A stretch of DNA of 39,619 nt from CAWELS01 sp964468205 (lineage in GTDB: Bacteria; Acidobacteriota; Terriglobia; Bryobacterales; Bryobacteraceae): the NCBI GenBank assembly GCA_964468205.1, contig CAYXVG010000060.1:1-39619 (forward strand). The letters are read 5' to 3'. Every line of letters starts with the position of its first letter. Position 1 is the stretch's first letter. The position numbers were made by a program, and so were the translations under genes. The notes beneath the pieces were generated by a model that was given only the letters and a program-made list of their open reading frames with translations, was not told the origin of the DNA and did no database searches. Below, one piece after another: positions 8,933-17,340 of the stretch.

Positions 8933-10860
8933 AACGCTTGCTCACAATCCTCCTGCTTAGCCTGCCACTCGCCGGCCAGGACAGCTCCGCGGCGGATGCC
9001 GGCGAAAAGAGCCTTTCCGGCACGGTGGACCTTGGTTACCGTTGGGTATCCGATGGTGCAGGCAGCATGGACACCTATCGAAGCGTGGTGAATCTTCAGG
9101 ACGGTTTCCGCGTCTTCGGGCTCGACTTCATGATGAAGGACCCGAAGCGAAAGCTCTTCGACCAAGTGACAGTATTCGCTGATAGCTGGGGCGACCCCTA
9201 CAACACCGTCCGCGTGGATGCGGAACGCGACAAGACCTACCGCTTCACCTTCGGCTATCGGAATATTGTGTACTTCAACGCGCTACCGTCGTTCGCCAAC
9301 CCCAGCCTGGGCGATGACGTACTCTTCAGCCAGCGCTCGTTTGACGTTGAGCGTAAGCTTTGGAACTCGGAACTGGAGTTTCGGCCGGGCAGCCGCATTG
9401 TGCCGTATGTCGCTTTCGCCCGGGACTCCGGCGACGGCCGTGGCGTCACGCCATTCGTTTCGAACGGCAACGAGTTTCCTGTCTCCACTCAATATCGGGA
9501 CGGTACGAACGACTATCGCGGCGGCGTACGCTTCGAGTTCAAACGCTGGCATTTGACTGTCGAGCAGGGGGGGGCGTCGTTCAAGGACGATCAGCAGGTC
9601 ATGACCAACGACCCGAACTTCGGGAACCGGACAGGTACTATTCTTGGACGTCAAACCTTCATCGATAATGCCAGTCAGAACTACGGCATGCGAGGCGACA
9701 GCATCTACTCCCGCGCGCTTTTCACGGCGAACCCGGTGCGCTGGGCGGGTCTCACCGGCCAGTTCCTCTATAGCCGCCCGCAGGTTGATGTCAGCTTCCT
9801 CGAGGGAGCCGAGGGCCTGCTTTATCTCGGCGGTGTCTCATTCGCCGATATCACGCGCGCAGCGGGTTCCGGCCTTGCCAAACGTCCCCACACTTCAGGC
9901 TCGTTCACGGCGGAGATCCGGCCCACGCGGCGTATCCGCATACACGAGTCGATCATGACAGACCGCTCGCACGTGGCCTCCTCCTTGCTGTGGAACGTCT
10001 CCGCCATCGCCAGCGGAACCGAAAACGCGCGATTGGAGAACTTTAGTGACCGGCTCATCACCAACTTCAACCGGCAACAGGTGGACGCCTTCTTCGACGT
10101 GACCCAGCGGCTCACGCTCCGCGGCGGCCATCGCTACGAGTGGGGCGACGCCATCGTGCGCGGAGCGACTCTGAATCCGGCCACGACGGAAGCCGGGGAA
10201 CTGAAGCGGCACGCCGGCCTCTTTGGCGCGAACTACCGCGTAACGCGAAAGGCCGTCCTTAACCTCGACTACGAAGCAGCGGATGCAAGCAGCACCTATT
10301 TCCGCTCCAGCCTGCATGATTACCACCGGGCGCGAATTCGCGCCCGGCTGCATCTGCGCGATGACCTGCAGTTCAACGCCGGGTTTCACTACCTGACGAA
10401 CGACAACCCGGCTGCCGGCGAAAACCACGAGTTTCGCGACGTTCGCGCCACTGGCTCGCTTCGCTGGCGCCCGCGCGGTGGGCAGCGGTTTAACGTTCTT
10501 GGCGAGTACAGCTTCTCCGCTCTGAAGTCCGATATCGGCATTCTCATTCCGCCGTTCTTTCAGCCGGCCCTCTCAAGCTACCGGGACAACGCTCACTCGG
10601 GCACGGGAATAGTTGACATCAATTTGCCGGAAATCGGCTCGGGGCGAGCGCCCCGATTGAGTGCCGGAGGGGGCTTTTTCAAATCCTCCGGTAGCCGTCC
10701 GACGAAATACTGGCAGCCAGTAGGCCGTCTTCTGCTGCCTGTTAACCCCCACGTGGCGGGCTTTTTCGAATGGCGCTATTACGGAATGACGCAGACGTTC
10801 TACTCGTTCGAAGGTTTCCGGAGCCACCACCTGATATTCGGTCTTCAACTCGGCCTGTGA
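8929..10860 (+). CDS. mtrB: MtrB/PioB-like decahaem-associated outer-membrane beta-barrel
   Basis: A 643-residue exported protein starting at the ATG that overlaps the preceding stop (ATGA). A Sec signal peptide (MKRLLTILLLSLPLAG) is followed by GEKSLSGTVDLGYRWVSD and a long series of alternating polar/aromatic strands (YRFTFGYRNI, HLTVEQGGASF, LRGGHRYEWGD, NVLGEYSFSALKSD) typical of a barrel with more than twenty strands. Length and position fit MtrB/PioB, the sheath holding MtrA. The mature chain contains no cysteine, so the N-terminal CxxC known in Shewanella MtrB is absent; the C-terminus ends in Leu instead of the usual aromatic residue. Family assignment therefore rests on length, strand pattern and gene context more than on motifs. 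Confidence 0.75.
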   Translation: MKRLLTILLLSLPLAGQDSSAADAGEKSLSGTVDLGYRWVSDGAGSMDTYRSVVNLQDGFRVFGLDFMMKDPKRKLFDQVTVFADSWGDPYNTVRVDAERDKTYRFTFGYRNIVYFNALPSFANPSLGDDVLFSQRSFDVERKLWNSELEFRPGSRIVPYVAFARDSGDGRGVTPFVSNGNEFPVSTQYRDGTNDYRGGVRFEFKRWHLTVEQGGASFKDDQQVMTNDPNFGNRTGTILGRQTFIDNASQNYGMRGDSIYSRALFTANPVRWAGLTGQFLYSRPQVDVSFLEGAEGLLYLGGVSFADITRAAGSGLAKRPHTSGSFTAEIRPTRRIRIHESIMTDRSHVASSLLWNVSAIASGTENARLENFSDRLITNFNRQQVDAFFDVTQRLTLRGGHRYEWGDAIVRGATLNPATTEAGELKRHAGLFGANYRVTRKAVLNLDYEAADASSTYFRSSLHDYHRARIRARLHLRDDLQFNAGFHYLTNDNPAAGENHEFRDVRATGSLRWRPRGGQRFNVLGEYSFSALKSDIGILIPPFFQPALSSYRDNAHSGTGIVDINLPEIGSGRAPRLSAGGGFFKSSGSRPTKYWQPVGRLLLPVNPHVAGFFEWRYYGMTQTFYSFEGFRSHHLIFGLQLGL

Positions 10861-10927
10861 GTGGTTTTCGGGAGGCGCTGAACTCGCGCTATCCTAACCC
10901 TTATCCTGAAGTTAGCGCGGATCGGAA

Positions 10928-12187
10928 ATGGCAGCGTACCGTCCTCAGGCGAAATACGTCACTGTATTGGCGGTGATCTCCGGGCTTATACTCATCGTCG
11001 GGGCGAAGTTTCGTCCGTCGGCGAGTCCCGAGACCCCAATTACACAGAGCGAGTTGCGGCGGCTTCAATTCACGGCCCAGCAGCGTAGCCTCGACGATGT
11101 CACCTCCTTTTTCAGCCGCCTCGCGGATCAGGTGAAGCCCGGGCTGGTGTGGGTCCGGGGCCTGGAAGCCGGGGGCGTGGTCTGGGATGACCAGGGAACA
11201 ATTGTAACGTCGGCGCCGCGAAAACCGTTTCGCCGGACCCCCACCGCAGGGCGCTTCACTCTCGAACAGGATGTGGCTTCCTTGCACTTTCCCGTGGGCG
11301 CTTTTCGCGCGCCGAATGAGGCTGGTTTGGAGACCTACTTCCGGGGGAGGGCGGATACACTGAAGCAGGGAAGTTGGATTCTCAAGGTTACCGCCAAGCG
11401 CGATGGCGGGCATCTTTACGCGCCCGGCACATACGAAGGTGTCGTTGCCGCCGGGTGTAGTGGCTACACGGTGCAAACGGTGGAAACCAATCTCCCGCTC
11501 GACGAGTCTTCGGCCGGCGGTGCGGTGTTCGACCTGGAAGGGAATCTCTTGGGGCTGATTCTGCGCTGTGACGAAGGACACTCCGCGGTTACTCCCGAGG
11601 GAGTCGATCGCATGCTCGAAGAGGCGCGAAGCCTCTCCGGACAGATATTGCGCCGCTACGGCCTGCATGCAGAGCCACTGAGTGACGATTTGCGCGAATA
11701 TTTCGTTATTGACACCGGTCTGATCGTCAACGAGATTTGGTGTAATTGGCCTGCGGACCGGGCTGGGATTGTTCCTGGAGACATCATTGTCTCGCTCGAC
11801 GAGGGCGAGGTCACCACACCGGAGGATCTGCGGAAGCTCTTGCTCCCGGTTGCTTTTCCGAATTTCGAGGTCGGTCTTTGGCGGGGAGGAAGAAAGATGA
11901 CCCTGACATTGCCGGTGAGCCGGGGAGAGTTACCAATGGGAAGTGAAGCCGAGGGCCCGGGGATCTTGCTCAGCGCCGGACCGGAAGGCTACCCGATTGA
12001 TGAAATCACTCCCGGAAGCCGCGCGGACCGGGCGGAACTGGCCCGCGGTGACCGGCTACTCCGCATCGGTGGGCAACGCCCTCGCAGCCTGGACGCGGCG
12101 CGGAAGGTCCTTAGCGAAGGCGAAAGGGAGCCGGTATACGTAGTGATTGAGCGCGGGCAAAAGAAGCTCGGAGCCTATCTTAGGTAG
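10928..12187 (+). CDS. HtrA-like protein with degenerate trypsin domain and two PDZ domains
   Basis: A 419-residue protein anchored by one N-terminal membrane helix (about residues 10-26). Residues 60-240 follow the DegP/HtrA trypsin fold, but the site that should hold the catalytic His (TNxH) reads TSAP with Pro97, and the GNSGG motif reads SSAGG, placing Ala196 where the nucleophile belongs; Asp115 of the D-A-L region is retained. Two PDZ domains follow, about 254-330 (ADRAGIVPGDIIVSLDEGEV) and 342-415 (ADRAELARGDRLLRIGG). It is thus likely a non-catalytic periplasmic binding or chaperone protein. It begins 67 bases after mtrB, and the next gene starts directly after its stop. DegP is known to degrade unassembled MtrB in Shewanella, so a role in barrel or cytochrome assembly is conceivable but inferred. 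Confidence 0.75.
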   Translation: MAAYRPQAKYVTVLAVISGLILIVGAKFRPSASPETPITQSELRRLQFTAQQRSLDDVTSFFSRLADQVKPGLVWVRGLEAGGVVWDDQGTIVTSAPRKPFRRTPTAGRFTLEQDVASLHFPVGAFRAPNEAGLETYFRGRADTLKQGSWILKVTAKRDGGHLYAPGTYEGVVAAGCSGYTVQTVETNLPLDESSAGGAVFDLEGNLLGLILRCDEGHSAVTPEGVDRMLEEARSLSGQILRRYGLHAEPLSDDLREYFVIDTGLIVNEIWCNWPADRAGIVPGDIIVSLDEGEVTTPEDLRKLLLPVAFPNFEVGLWRGGRKMTLTLPVSRGELPMGSEAEGPGILLSAGPEGYPIDEITPGSRADRAELARGDRLLRIGGQRPRSLDAARKVLSEGEREPVYVVIERGQKKLGAYLR

Positions 12188-13396
12188 ATGAACGAGTTAT
12201 CCTCACTCGGGCTCATCCTGCTATTCGCCCTCGCGGCCGGGCATATGGTCAAGTTCCTCCGTATTCCGGAGGTGACCGGGTACATTCTTGCAGGTGTTGC
12301 CGTTGGACCCTCTGGCTTAGGTTGGGTGAGCCAGGAGAATCTGGCTGCCCTGGAAGTCTTCAGCGAAGTGGCGCTGGGGCTGATTCTTTTTTCGATAGGA
12401 GCGATTTTTGAGTTCCGCAGGGTGCGGCAAACGGGCCCAGCTGTACTCAGGATCACGGCTGCCGAGAGTATCCTCGCCGCTTTTTTGGTGAGTTGCTGCA
12501 TGCTGGCGCTCGGGCAGGATTGGCAGGTTGCCTTGTTGCTTGGCTCTATTGCGATAGCTACCGCTCCCGCCTCTACGCTTATGGTGGTTCGCGAACGGAA
12601 TGCCTCGGGACCGTTGACCGACACGCTTGTGAGTGTCATTGGAGTAAACAACCTTGTCTGCCTCATAGCGTTTGCCATTGCAGCTACGATCCTCGATCTC
12701 AGCATGGTCGGCAGCGGAGAGGAAATTCTCATAACACTCTACCGCTCCGGCTACATGTTGATTTGGCAGATGGCGGGTTCGGCGGCCCTCGGATTTCTAG
12801 TGGGGTTGCTGCTCGCCGCCTGGGCCACCCGTGTGACGGAACACGGCGAAGTCCTGATCCTTTTCACCGGCTGCGTACTCCTGTGCGTGGGAGCCGCAAT
12901 GGTACTCGACCTGTCGACTTTGATCGCCAGTCTGGCGGTGGGCGCCACCATGGCCAATCTGTCCGCGCACACCCGTCGCATGCTCCAAACCATCAGCCGA
13001 AGCGATCCGCCTTTCTATGCGATCTTCTTCGTCATCGCGGGTGCTGACCTCGACCTCGGCCGGATACAGAGCCTTGGTCTCGTTGGCCTCGTGTACGTCC
13101 TCGCCCGCGCGACAGGCAAGGTGGTCGGAACGCGCTACAGCTCTGAACGGCTCGGCATGCATCCTCATGTACAGCGCTATCTCGGTTTTGGCTTGATGGC
13201 TCAGGCGGGCCTGGCAATTGGACTTACCATTGCCGTTGACCGGCAGTACCCGGAATACGCTCTAGCGGTGAACACGATAGTCCTGGCCGCCGTCACGATC
13301 TCGGAGATCATCGGACCCATAGCCGCCCGGATTGCCATTGACCGTAGCGGAGAGGCCCGGCCTGAAGACGTGGAAGTGTTCGAGGGCCAAGCTTAG
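12188..13396 (+). CDS. Kef-type cation:proton antiporter (CPA2 family), membrane domain only
   Basis: A 402-residue integral membrane protein with about 11-12 hydrophobic helices. Family features include the N-terminal GHMVKFLRIPEVTGYILAGV segment, GPSGLGW, the ALGLILFSIGAIFEF helix and the discontinuous-helix region around ATAPASTLMVV, followed by the PPFYAIFFVIAGADLDL segment usual in Kef/CPA2 proteins. The C-terminal TrkA-N nucleotide-binding domain of KefB/KefC is missing, so ligand gating by that route is not expected. The ATG follows directly on the TAG of the HtrA-like gene (zero spacing), which argues for translational coupling. It probably exchanges K+ or Na+ for protons across the inner membrane; the ion is not evident. 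Confidence 0.88.
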   Translation: MNELSSLGLILLFALAAGHMVKFLRIPEVTGYILAGVAVGPSGLGWVSQENLAALEVFSEVALGLILFSIGAIFEFRRVRQTGPAVLRITAAESILAAFLVSCCMLALGQDWQVALLLGSIAIATAPASTLMVVRERNASGPLTDTLVSVIGVNNLVCLIAFAIAATILDLSMVGSGEEILITLYRSGYMLIWQMAGSAALGFLVGLLLAAWATRVTEHGEVLILFTGCVLLCVGAAMVLDLSTLIASLAVGATMANLSAHTRRMLQTISRSDPPFYAIFFVIAGADLDLGRIQSLGLVGLVYVLARATGKVVGTRYSSERLGMHPHVQRYLGFGLMAQAGLAIGLTIAVDRQYPEYALAVNTIVLAAVTISEIIGPIAARIAIDRSGEARPEDVEVFEGQA

Positions 13397-13425
13397 GGCT
13401 CGCAGGACCACGCCTTCAAGGTAGC

Positions 13426-15048
13426 CTACTTGGAAGCCTCGGCTTCCGCGGCAAGCTGACGCTCTCGTTCCCAGCGGAGACGCCCGAGGTGTTCTTCATG
13501 AATTGTGGACATGCCCACCCAGTAATATCCACCTGCAAACATCAGAAGGAAAGGAACCGCCATCAGGTGGAATGAGTCGACTGCGAAGTACGCCATGCCC
13601 AGAAAAGCCGTGCCCATCAGGATTTCGAGGTACGGTAACAGTCCGCTCTTACGCTGGTAGCTAGTGTCCCTGCTACTCTCCCGCTTGTGGTGGCCAATTG
13701 CGTACTTAGCCGTACGGGCGAATTCAGTCGGAATGCGCAGCAGCGCCTCGAGCACCGCACGGCTGTTCACGATCGTGAGTCCGACGCCGGCCGCGATAAG
13801 CATCGGCATGAGCAGAATGGACCGCTTCCAATGCAAGGGATCGCGGCCCCGCTGTGAAGCGGCGTAGAAGGTAATGACCGAAAAGAAAGTGGCCAGGATT
13901 ATCGGCAGATCCAGCGCCAGCATCTCCATCCAGCCCATATGGAAGCGGACAATCATCACCGGGAGCAGCAGCGCGGAGACGAGGACCATGAGCGGGTAGG
14001 AAATGTTGGGTGTGAGGTGGAAAACAGCCTCCGCCTTTTCACGGAACGAGATCTTTGACCGAAAGACGGAGGGCAGCAACTTGAGCGCCACCTGCGTGAG
14101 TCCCTTGGCCCAGCGGGCCTGCTGGACCTGGAAGGCGAAGGTTTCCACGGGCAGTTCTGAGGGGCTTTCGACGTGGGGCAGATACCGGAATTTCCAGTCC
14201 CGGAGTTGCGCCCGGTAACTCAAATCCGAGTCCTCGGTGAGCGTGTCGTGCTGCCAGCCGCCGGCGTCTTCGATCATCTTTCGCCGCAACACTCCAGCGG
14301 TGCCGTTGAAATTGAAGAAAAGCCCGGCGCCGCAGCGGGCGGTGTGCTCGAGAATGAAATGGCCATCCAGCAGCGTGGCCTGCACTTCGGTCAACAGGCT
14401 GTAGTTGCGGTTAATGTATGTCCAGCGGGTCTGGACCATGCCGATCCGCGGATCAGTGAAGTAGTGGATAGTGTTTTCCAGGAATCCCCTGTCTGGGAGG
14501 AAGTCGGCATCAAAGATAGCGATGAATTCCCCCGTCGCCGACCGTAGACCCTCTTCGAGCGCACCCGCTTTGAAGCCCGACCGGTTCCTGCGATGGTGGT
14601 ATTCGATCGGCACGCCCCGCGAGCGGTATTCTCCCACCAGCCGCTCAGCGATGGCATGGGTCTCGTCGGTGGAATCATCAAGCACTTGAATCTGAAGGAG
14701 TTCCCGCGGATATCGGATGTGCGAAACAGCATCGAGGAGGCGTTCGACCACATAGCGTTCGTTAAAGAGCGGCAATTGGATCGTCACCCGGGGAAGCTGA
14801 CTGAAACGCCGGCCCGGAGGTGCTTCGAGGATCTTGTGATGGCGCCAAAACCGAAAGACGGTGAGGTAGCGGTGGCTGCCGTAGATGGCCAGAACTCCAA
14901 GAAAAAGAAAGTAGGGAATCAGGATGCAGTAGTCGAACCAGTAGAATTGATGAATGCCCGCGAAAGTATCATCGACGAAGCGTTGCTTGAGTCCCCCCAA
15001 GAGAGCTTCCGCGAAGAATAACGCCATCGGCTGAAGAGTTGCTACCAT
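13426..15048 (-). CDS. Family 2 processive-type membrane glycosyltransferase (cellulose-synthase-like)
   Basis: A 540-residue membrane enzyme. An N-terminal helix (about 38-58) precedes the GT2 catalytic domain, which shows VTIQLPLFNE, VLDDSTDET, the UDP-sugar-binding DAD at 180-182, TEDSD at 271-275 (catalytic base) and QQARW at 309-313, the Q(Q/R)xRW signature of cellulose/mannan/hyaluronan synthase-like enzymes. Four or more helices follow (about 345-520). This points to synthesis and export of a beta-linked polysaccharide or transfer of a hexose to a lipid carrier; sugar and acceptor are unknown. The gene diverges from the next one with only 26 bases between the outermost start codons. 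An internal ATG at 15027 may be the true start. Confidence 0.87.
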   Translation of the reverse strand: MVATLQPMALFFAEALLGGLKQRFVDDTFAGIHQFYWFDYCILIPYFLFLGVLAIYGSHRYLTVFRFWRHHKILEAPPGRRFSQLPRVTIQLPLFNERYVVERLLDAVSHIRYPRELLQIQVLDDSTDETHAIAERLVGEYRSRGVPIEYHHRRNRSGFKAGALEEGLRSATGEFIAIFDADFLPDRGFLENTIHYFTDPRIGMVQTRWTYINRNYSLLTEVQATLLDGHFILEHTARCGAGLFFNFNGTAGVLRRKMIEDAGGWQHDTLTEDSDLSYRAQLRDWKFRYLPHVESPSELPVETFAFQVQQARWAKGLTQVALKLLPSVFRSKISFREKAEAVFHLTPNISYPLMVLVSALLLPVMIVRFHMGWMEMLALDLPIILATFFSVITFYAASQRGRDPLHWKRSILLMPMLIAAGVGLTIVNSRAVLEALLRIPTEFARTAKYAIGHHKRESSRDTSYQRKSGLLPYLEILMGTAFLGMAYFAVDSFHLMAVPFLLMFAGGYYWVGMSTIHEEHLGRLRWERERQLAAEAEASK

Positions 15049-15074
15049 AAGCTACCGCTGAGGGTTTCGGCCGT

Positions 15075-16445
15075 TTGCCCCCGGGCATGAACATGCTCCT
15101 CCAGTCCACCCCCGTTCAGCTACTTGGCTGCGCTTCCGCAATGGAAGCCACCTATCTTGTACTTCGCACACAAGGAGACCTGCGGTTCCGCATCCCCGAA
15201 ACAATCGCACTCCTCCTGCTGACATCTATATTCTACCTTGTTTCCTGTTACTTGGTCCTTCGGAAGGAAGAGGCAAGGGATGCTCCGGTTTGCCGCAAGA
15301 TGGTATGGATTGTACTGGCGGCTTCAATGCTGTTCCGCCTCACCGTGTGGCCCCTGGAGCCGGCTCTTTCCGATGACGTCTACCGCTACCGGTGGGAAGG
15401 CATGGTCCAGGCGCACGGCGGCAATCCGTATCAGTCCAGGCCGATAGATCAGGAGTGGAGTCACCTGCGCGATGACGGTTTCACGCGCGTCTCCGTACCC
15501 GGCAATAAGGCCGGATACGGGCCGCTGTTGGAACTCGTCCAGGCGGGCACGTATCAACTCGTCTCACACGTCACCCCAGACCCTCACCGGCAGGCGTTCT
15601 GGTTCAAGGCCCCGGCAGCGTTGTTCGACCTGGGAGTGATTGCCGCGTTGATTGCCCTGTTGACGGCGCACGGGATGTCACCTCTGCGGGTGCTTGTCTA
15701 CGCGTGGTCGCCGCTGCCGGTGATCGAATTCTGGGCTACGGGGCACAACGACGCCATTGCGGTGTTCTTCGTAGTCCTGGCCCTATTGCTCGCTCGGAAG
15801 GAACGCTGGATCGGCTGCTTTGCGGCGCTCAGTCTCGCCGCCTGCGCGAAGATCTGGCCTCTCGTGCTGTTTCCTCTCTTCATCGGCCGCTCCCGCGGAC
15901 GGCGCTGGTGGCAGCCGGCCCGCTGGTGGCAGTGGACCGTACTTCTCCCGATTACGCTCATGCTGGCGCTGCCCTACTGGAGCAATGTCCGGGAGAACGC
16001 CGAGTTCATGAGCGGCTTCCTTGGTGGTTGGCGCAACAACGACAGCGTTTACGGCTTACTACTATGGCTCACCGGCGACCAATACCCGGCCAAGCACCTT
16101 GCGTTCCTGATCATCGTTGTGACAGTGCTGGTGGTAACGTGGATGCGCCTCCGGATCGAGACCGCGTCGCTGATCGTGATCGGGGTGATGCTCGCCGTCT
16201 CCGCCAACTGCCATCCGTGGTATCTCACGTGGATCGTACCGCTACTGGCCTTCGCTCCAGTTCCGGCCCTCCTGCTCTGGACCGTGCTCATGCCCGTGGC
16301 TTACCGCGTTGTGATCGACTGGGCAATGCTCGGAGAATGGCATGGCCGTACGCCCTGGCGTTGGTTGATCTACGTCCCCGTTTATTCACTCCTCGTGGGG
16401 ACGCCGCTTGTTCGGGCCCTGCGCCGCAAGCTCCGGTCGACGTGA
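15075..16445 (+). CDS. GT-C-fold membrane glycosyltransferase (mannosyltransferase-like)
   Basis: A 456-residue protein with about 10-12 transmembrane helices. The first large loop contains LSDDVYRYRWEGMVQAHGGNPY, where the acidic DD pair and RYRWEG are the catalytic-loop signature of polyprenyl-phosphate-dependent GT-C enzymes such as MptA/MptB-like and GT87 mannosyltransferases. Further family-like segments are GYGPLLELVQAGTY and FWATGHNDAIAVFF. Starts at 15087 or 15093 are possible alternatives to 15075. It is divergent from the GT2 gene and may act in the same envelope-glycan pathway. It ends convergently with the pseudogene at 16485. Donor and acceptor cannot be determined here. Confidence 0.8.
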   Translation: MPPGMNMLLQSTPVQLLGCASAMEATYLVLRTQGDLRFRIPETIALLLLTSIFYLVSCYLVLRKEEARDAPVCRKMVWIVLAASMLFRLTVWPLEPALSDDVYRYRWEGMVQAHGGNPYQSRPIDQEWSHLRDDGFTRVSVPGNKAGYGPLLELVQAGTYQLVSHVTPDPHRQAFWFKAPAALFDLGVIAALIALLTAHGMSPLRVLVYAWSPLPVIEFWATGHNDAIAVFFVVLALLLARKERWIGCFAALSLAACAKIWPLVLFPLFIGRSRGRRWWQPARWWQWTVLLPITLMLALPYWSNVRENAEFMSGFLGGWRNNDSVYGLLLWLTGDQYPAKHLAFLIIVVTVLVVTWMRLRIETASLIVIGVMLAVSANCHPWYLTWIVPLLAFAPVPALLLWTVLMPVAYRVVIDWAMLGEWHGRTPWRWLIYVPVYSLLVGTPLVRALRRKLRST

Positions 16446-16484
16446 CGTGGGCCGGGGGCTGGAATCTCCTGACGGGTTCTGATC

Positions 16485-17318
16485 TCAGCCGCGAAAACGG
16501 ACCATCCATTCGGCGGTCTCGCAATTGGCCGCCCGAATCAGCTCGATGTTCTCCACGTCCGGTCGCTCGAGTTCGTCGAGGAGACCACGGTCCCGGGCCC
16601 GGTTTCTTTGATACGCGCCGCAAAGATGAAAGCCGGCACACCCAGAGTTCTTGCGAAGTCCGGCGAGAACCTCGGCGTACCAGTCGCCATCATTCCGCGA
16701 CCCCCCTCAATATCGGGGTCCGGCTTGCCTTTGGCGGCGTCGGCCAGCAGGACCGGTTTCCCCGTGGCCCGCCGCCAGTAGGCAAGGTGCTTCATCGGGG
16801 CCTTGAAGTCTTGAAAGGAGAGCACACCTACGTAGGGCAACGCCTCTTCGACAACCTCAAGAGGGAGTGGTGCATTTGCCTCATAACGGTCGCCCAGAAT
16901 CAGGTGGTGCTGGCCGTAGCGCCGGATCGCTTCGTGAGCGGTCTTGTGGTACCGTGCTGCGAGGGCACGGAGTTCCTTGCGCCCAGACTCCGTCTTCCGT
17001 AGTGCGGGATCGAAGATCGGACCCAGCCCACCGTGTTGAAACCCCAGGCCTTCAGGTTCGGCCGGACAGATTTTCGGATCCAGTTGACGGTGCTGTTGGC
17101 GTATTTCTCTTGCCAGAGATGAAAGTTCTCCGGGTAGCGGCAACTGCCGGATCGATATGGTTGAGCCCCAGGGAGAAGAAGTGCCGGTCATCCGGGGTGA
17201 TAAACCACCACCGCCCATTCCGCTGGGCGACGGAAAAGAAGCCGGCGGGTTCGCCAGCCTTCGCCTTCGCTGCCGCCCCGGCCAGAGTCCCAAACGCAAT
17301 GAATGTTCTGCGGTTCAT
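16485..17318 (-). pseudogene. Decayed secreted glycoside-hydrolase-like (agarase-like) gene
   Basis: Reading the minus strand across frames rebuilds one recognisable protein. Residues from MNRRTFIAFGTLAGAAAKA (Tat-like signal) through FFSLGLNHIDPA are in frame 1. Near 17140 the frame shifts to RYPENFHLWQEKYANSTVN...AWGFNTVGW. Near 17015 it shifts again, directly into GPIFDPALRKTESGRKEL...HHLILGDRYEANAPLP...VLSFQDF...TGKPVLLADAA. A third shift in a run of six G at about 16702-16707 restores DWYAEVLAGLRKN...GFHLCGAYQRNR and ends ...CETAEWMVRFRG at the TGA 16485-16487. As I recall the family, about 100 residues between GFNTVGW and PIFDPAL are missing, so one break is a true internal deletion. 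It is the last gene of the sulfatase cluster, 22 bases after the preceding stop. Confidence 0.75.
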
Positions 17319-17340
17319 GGATTCTCAAGCTACTGTCGGG

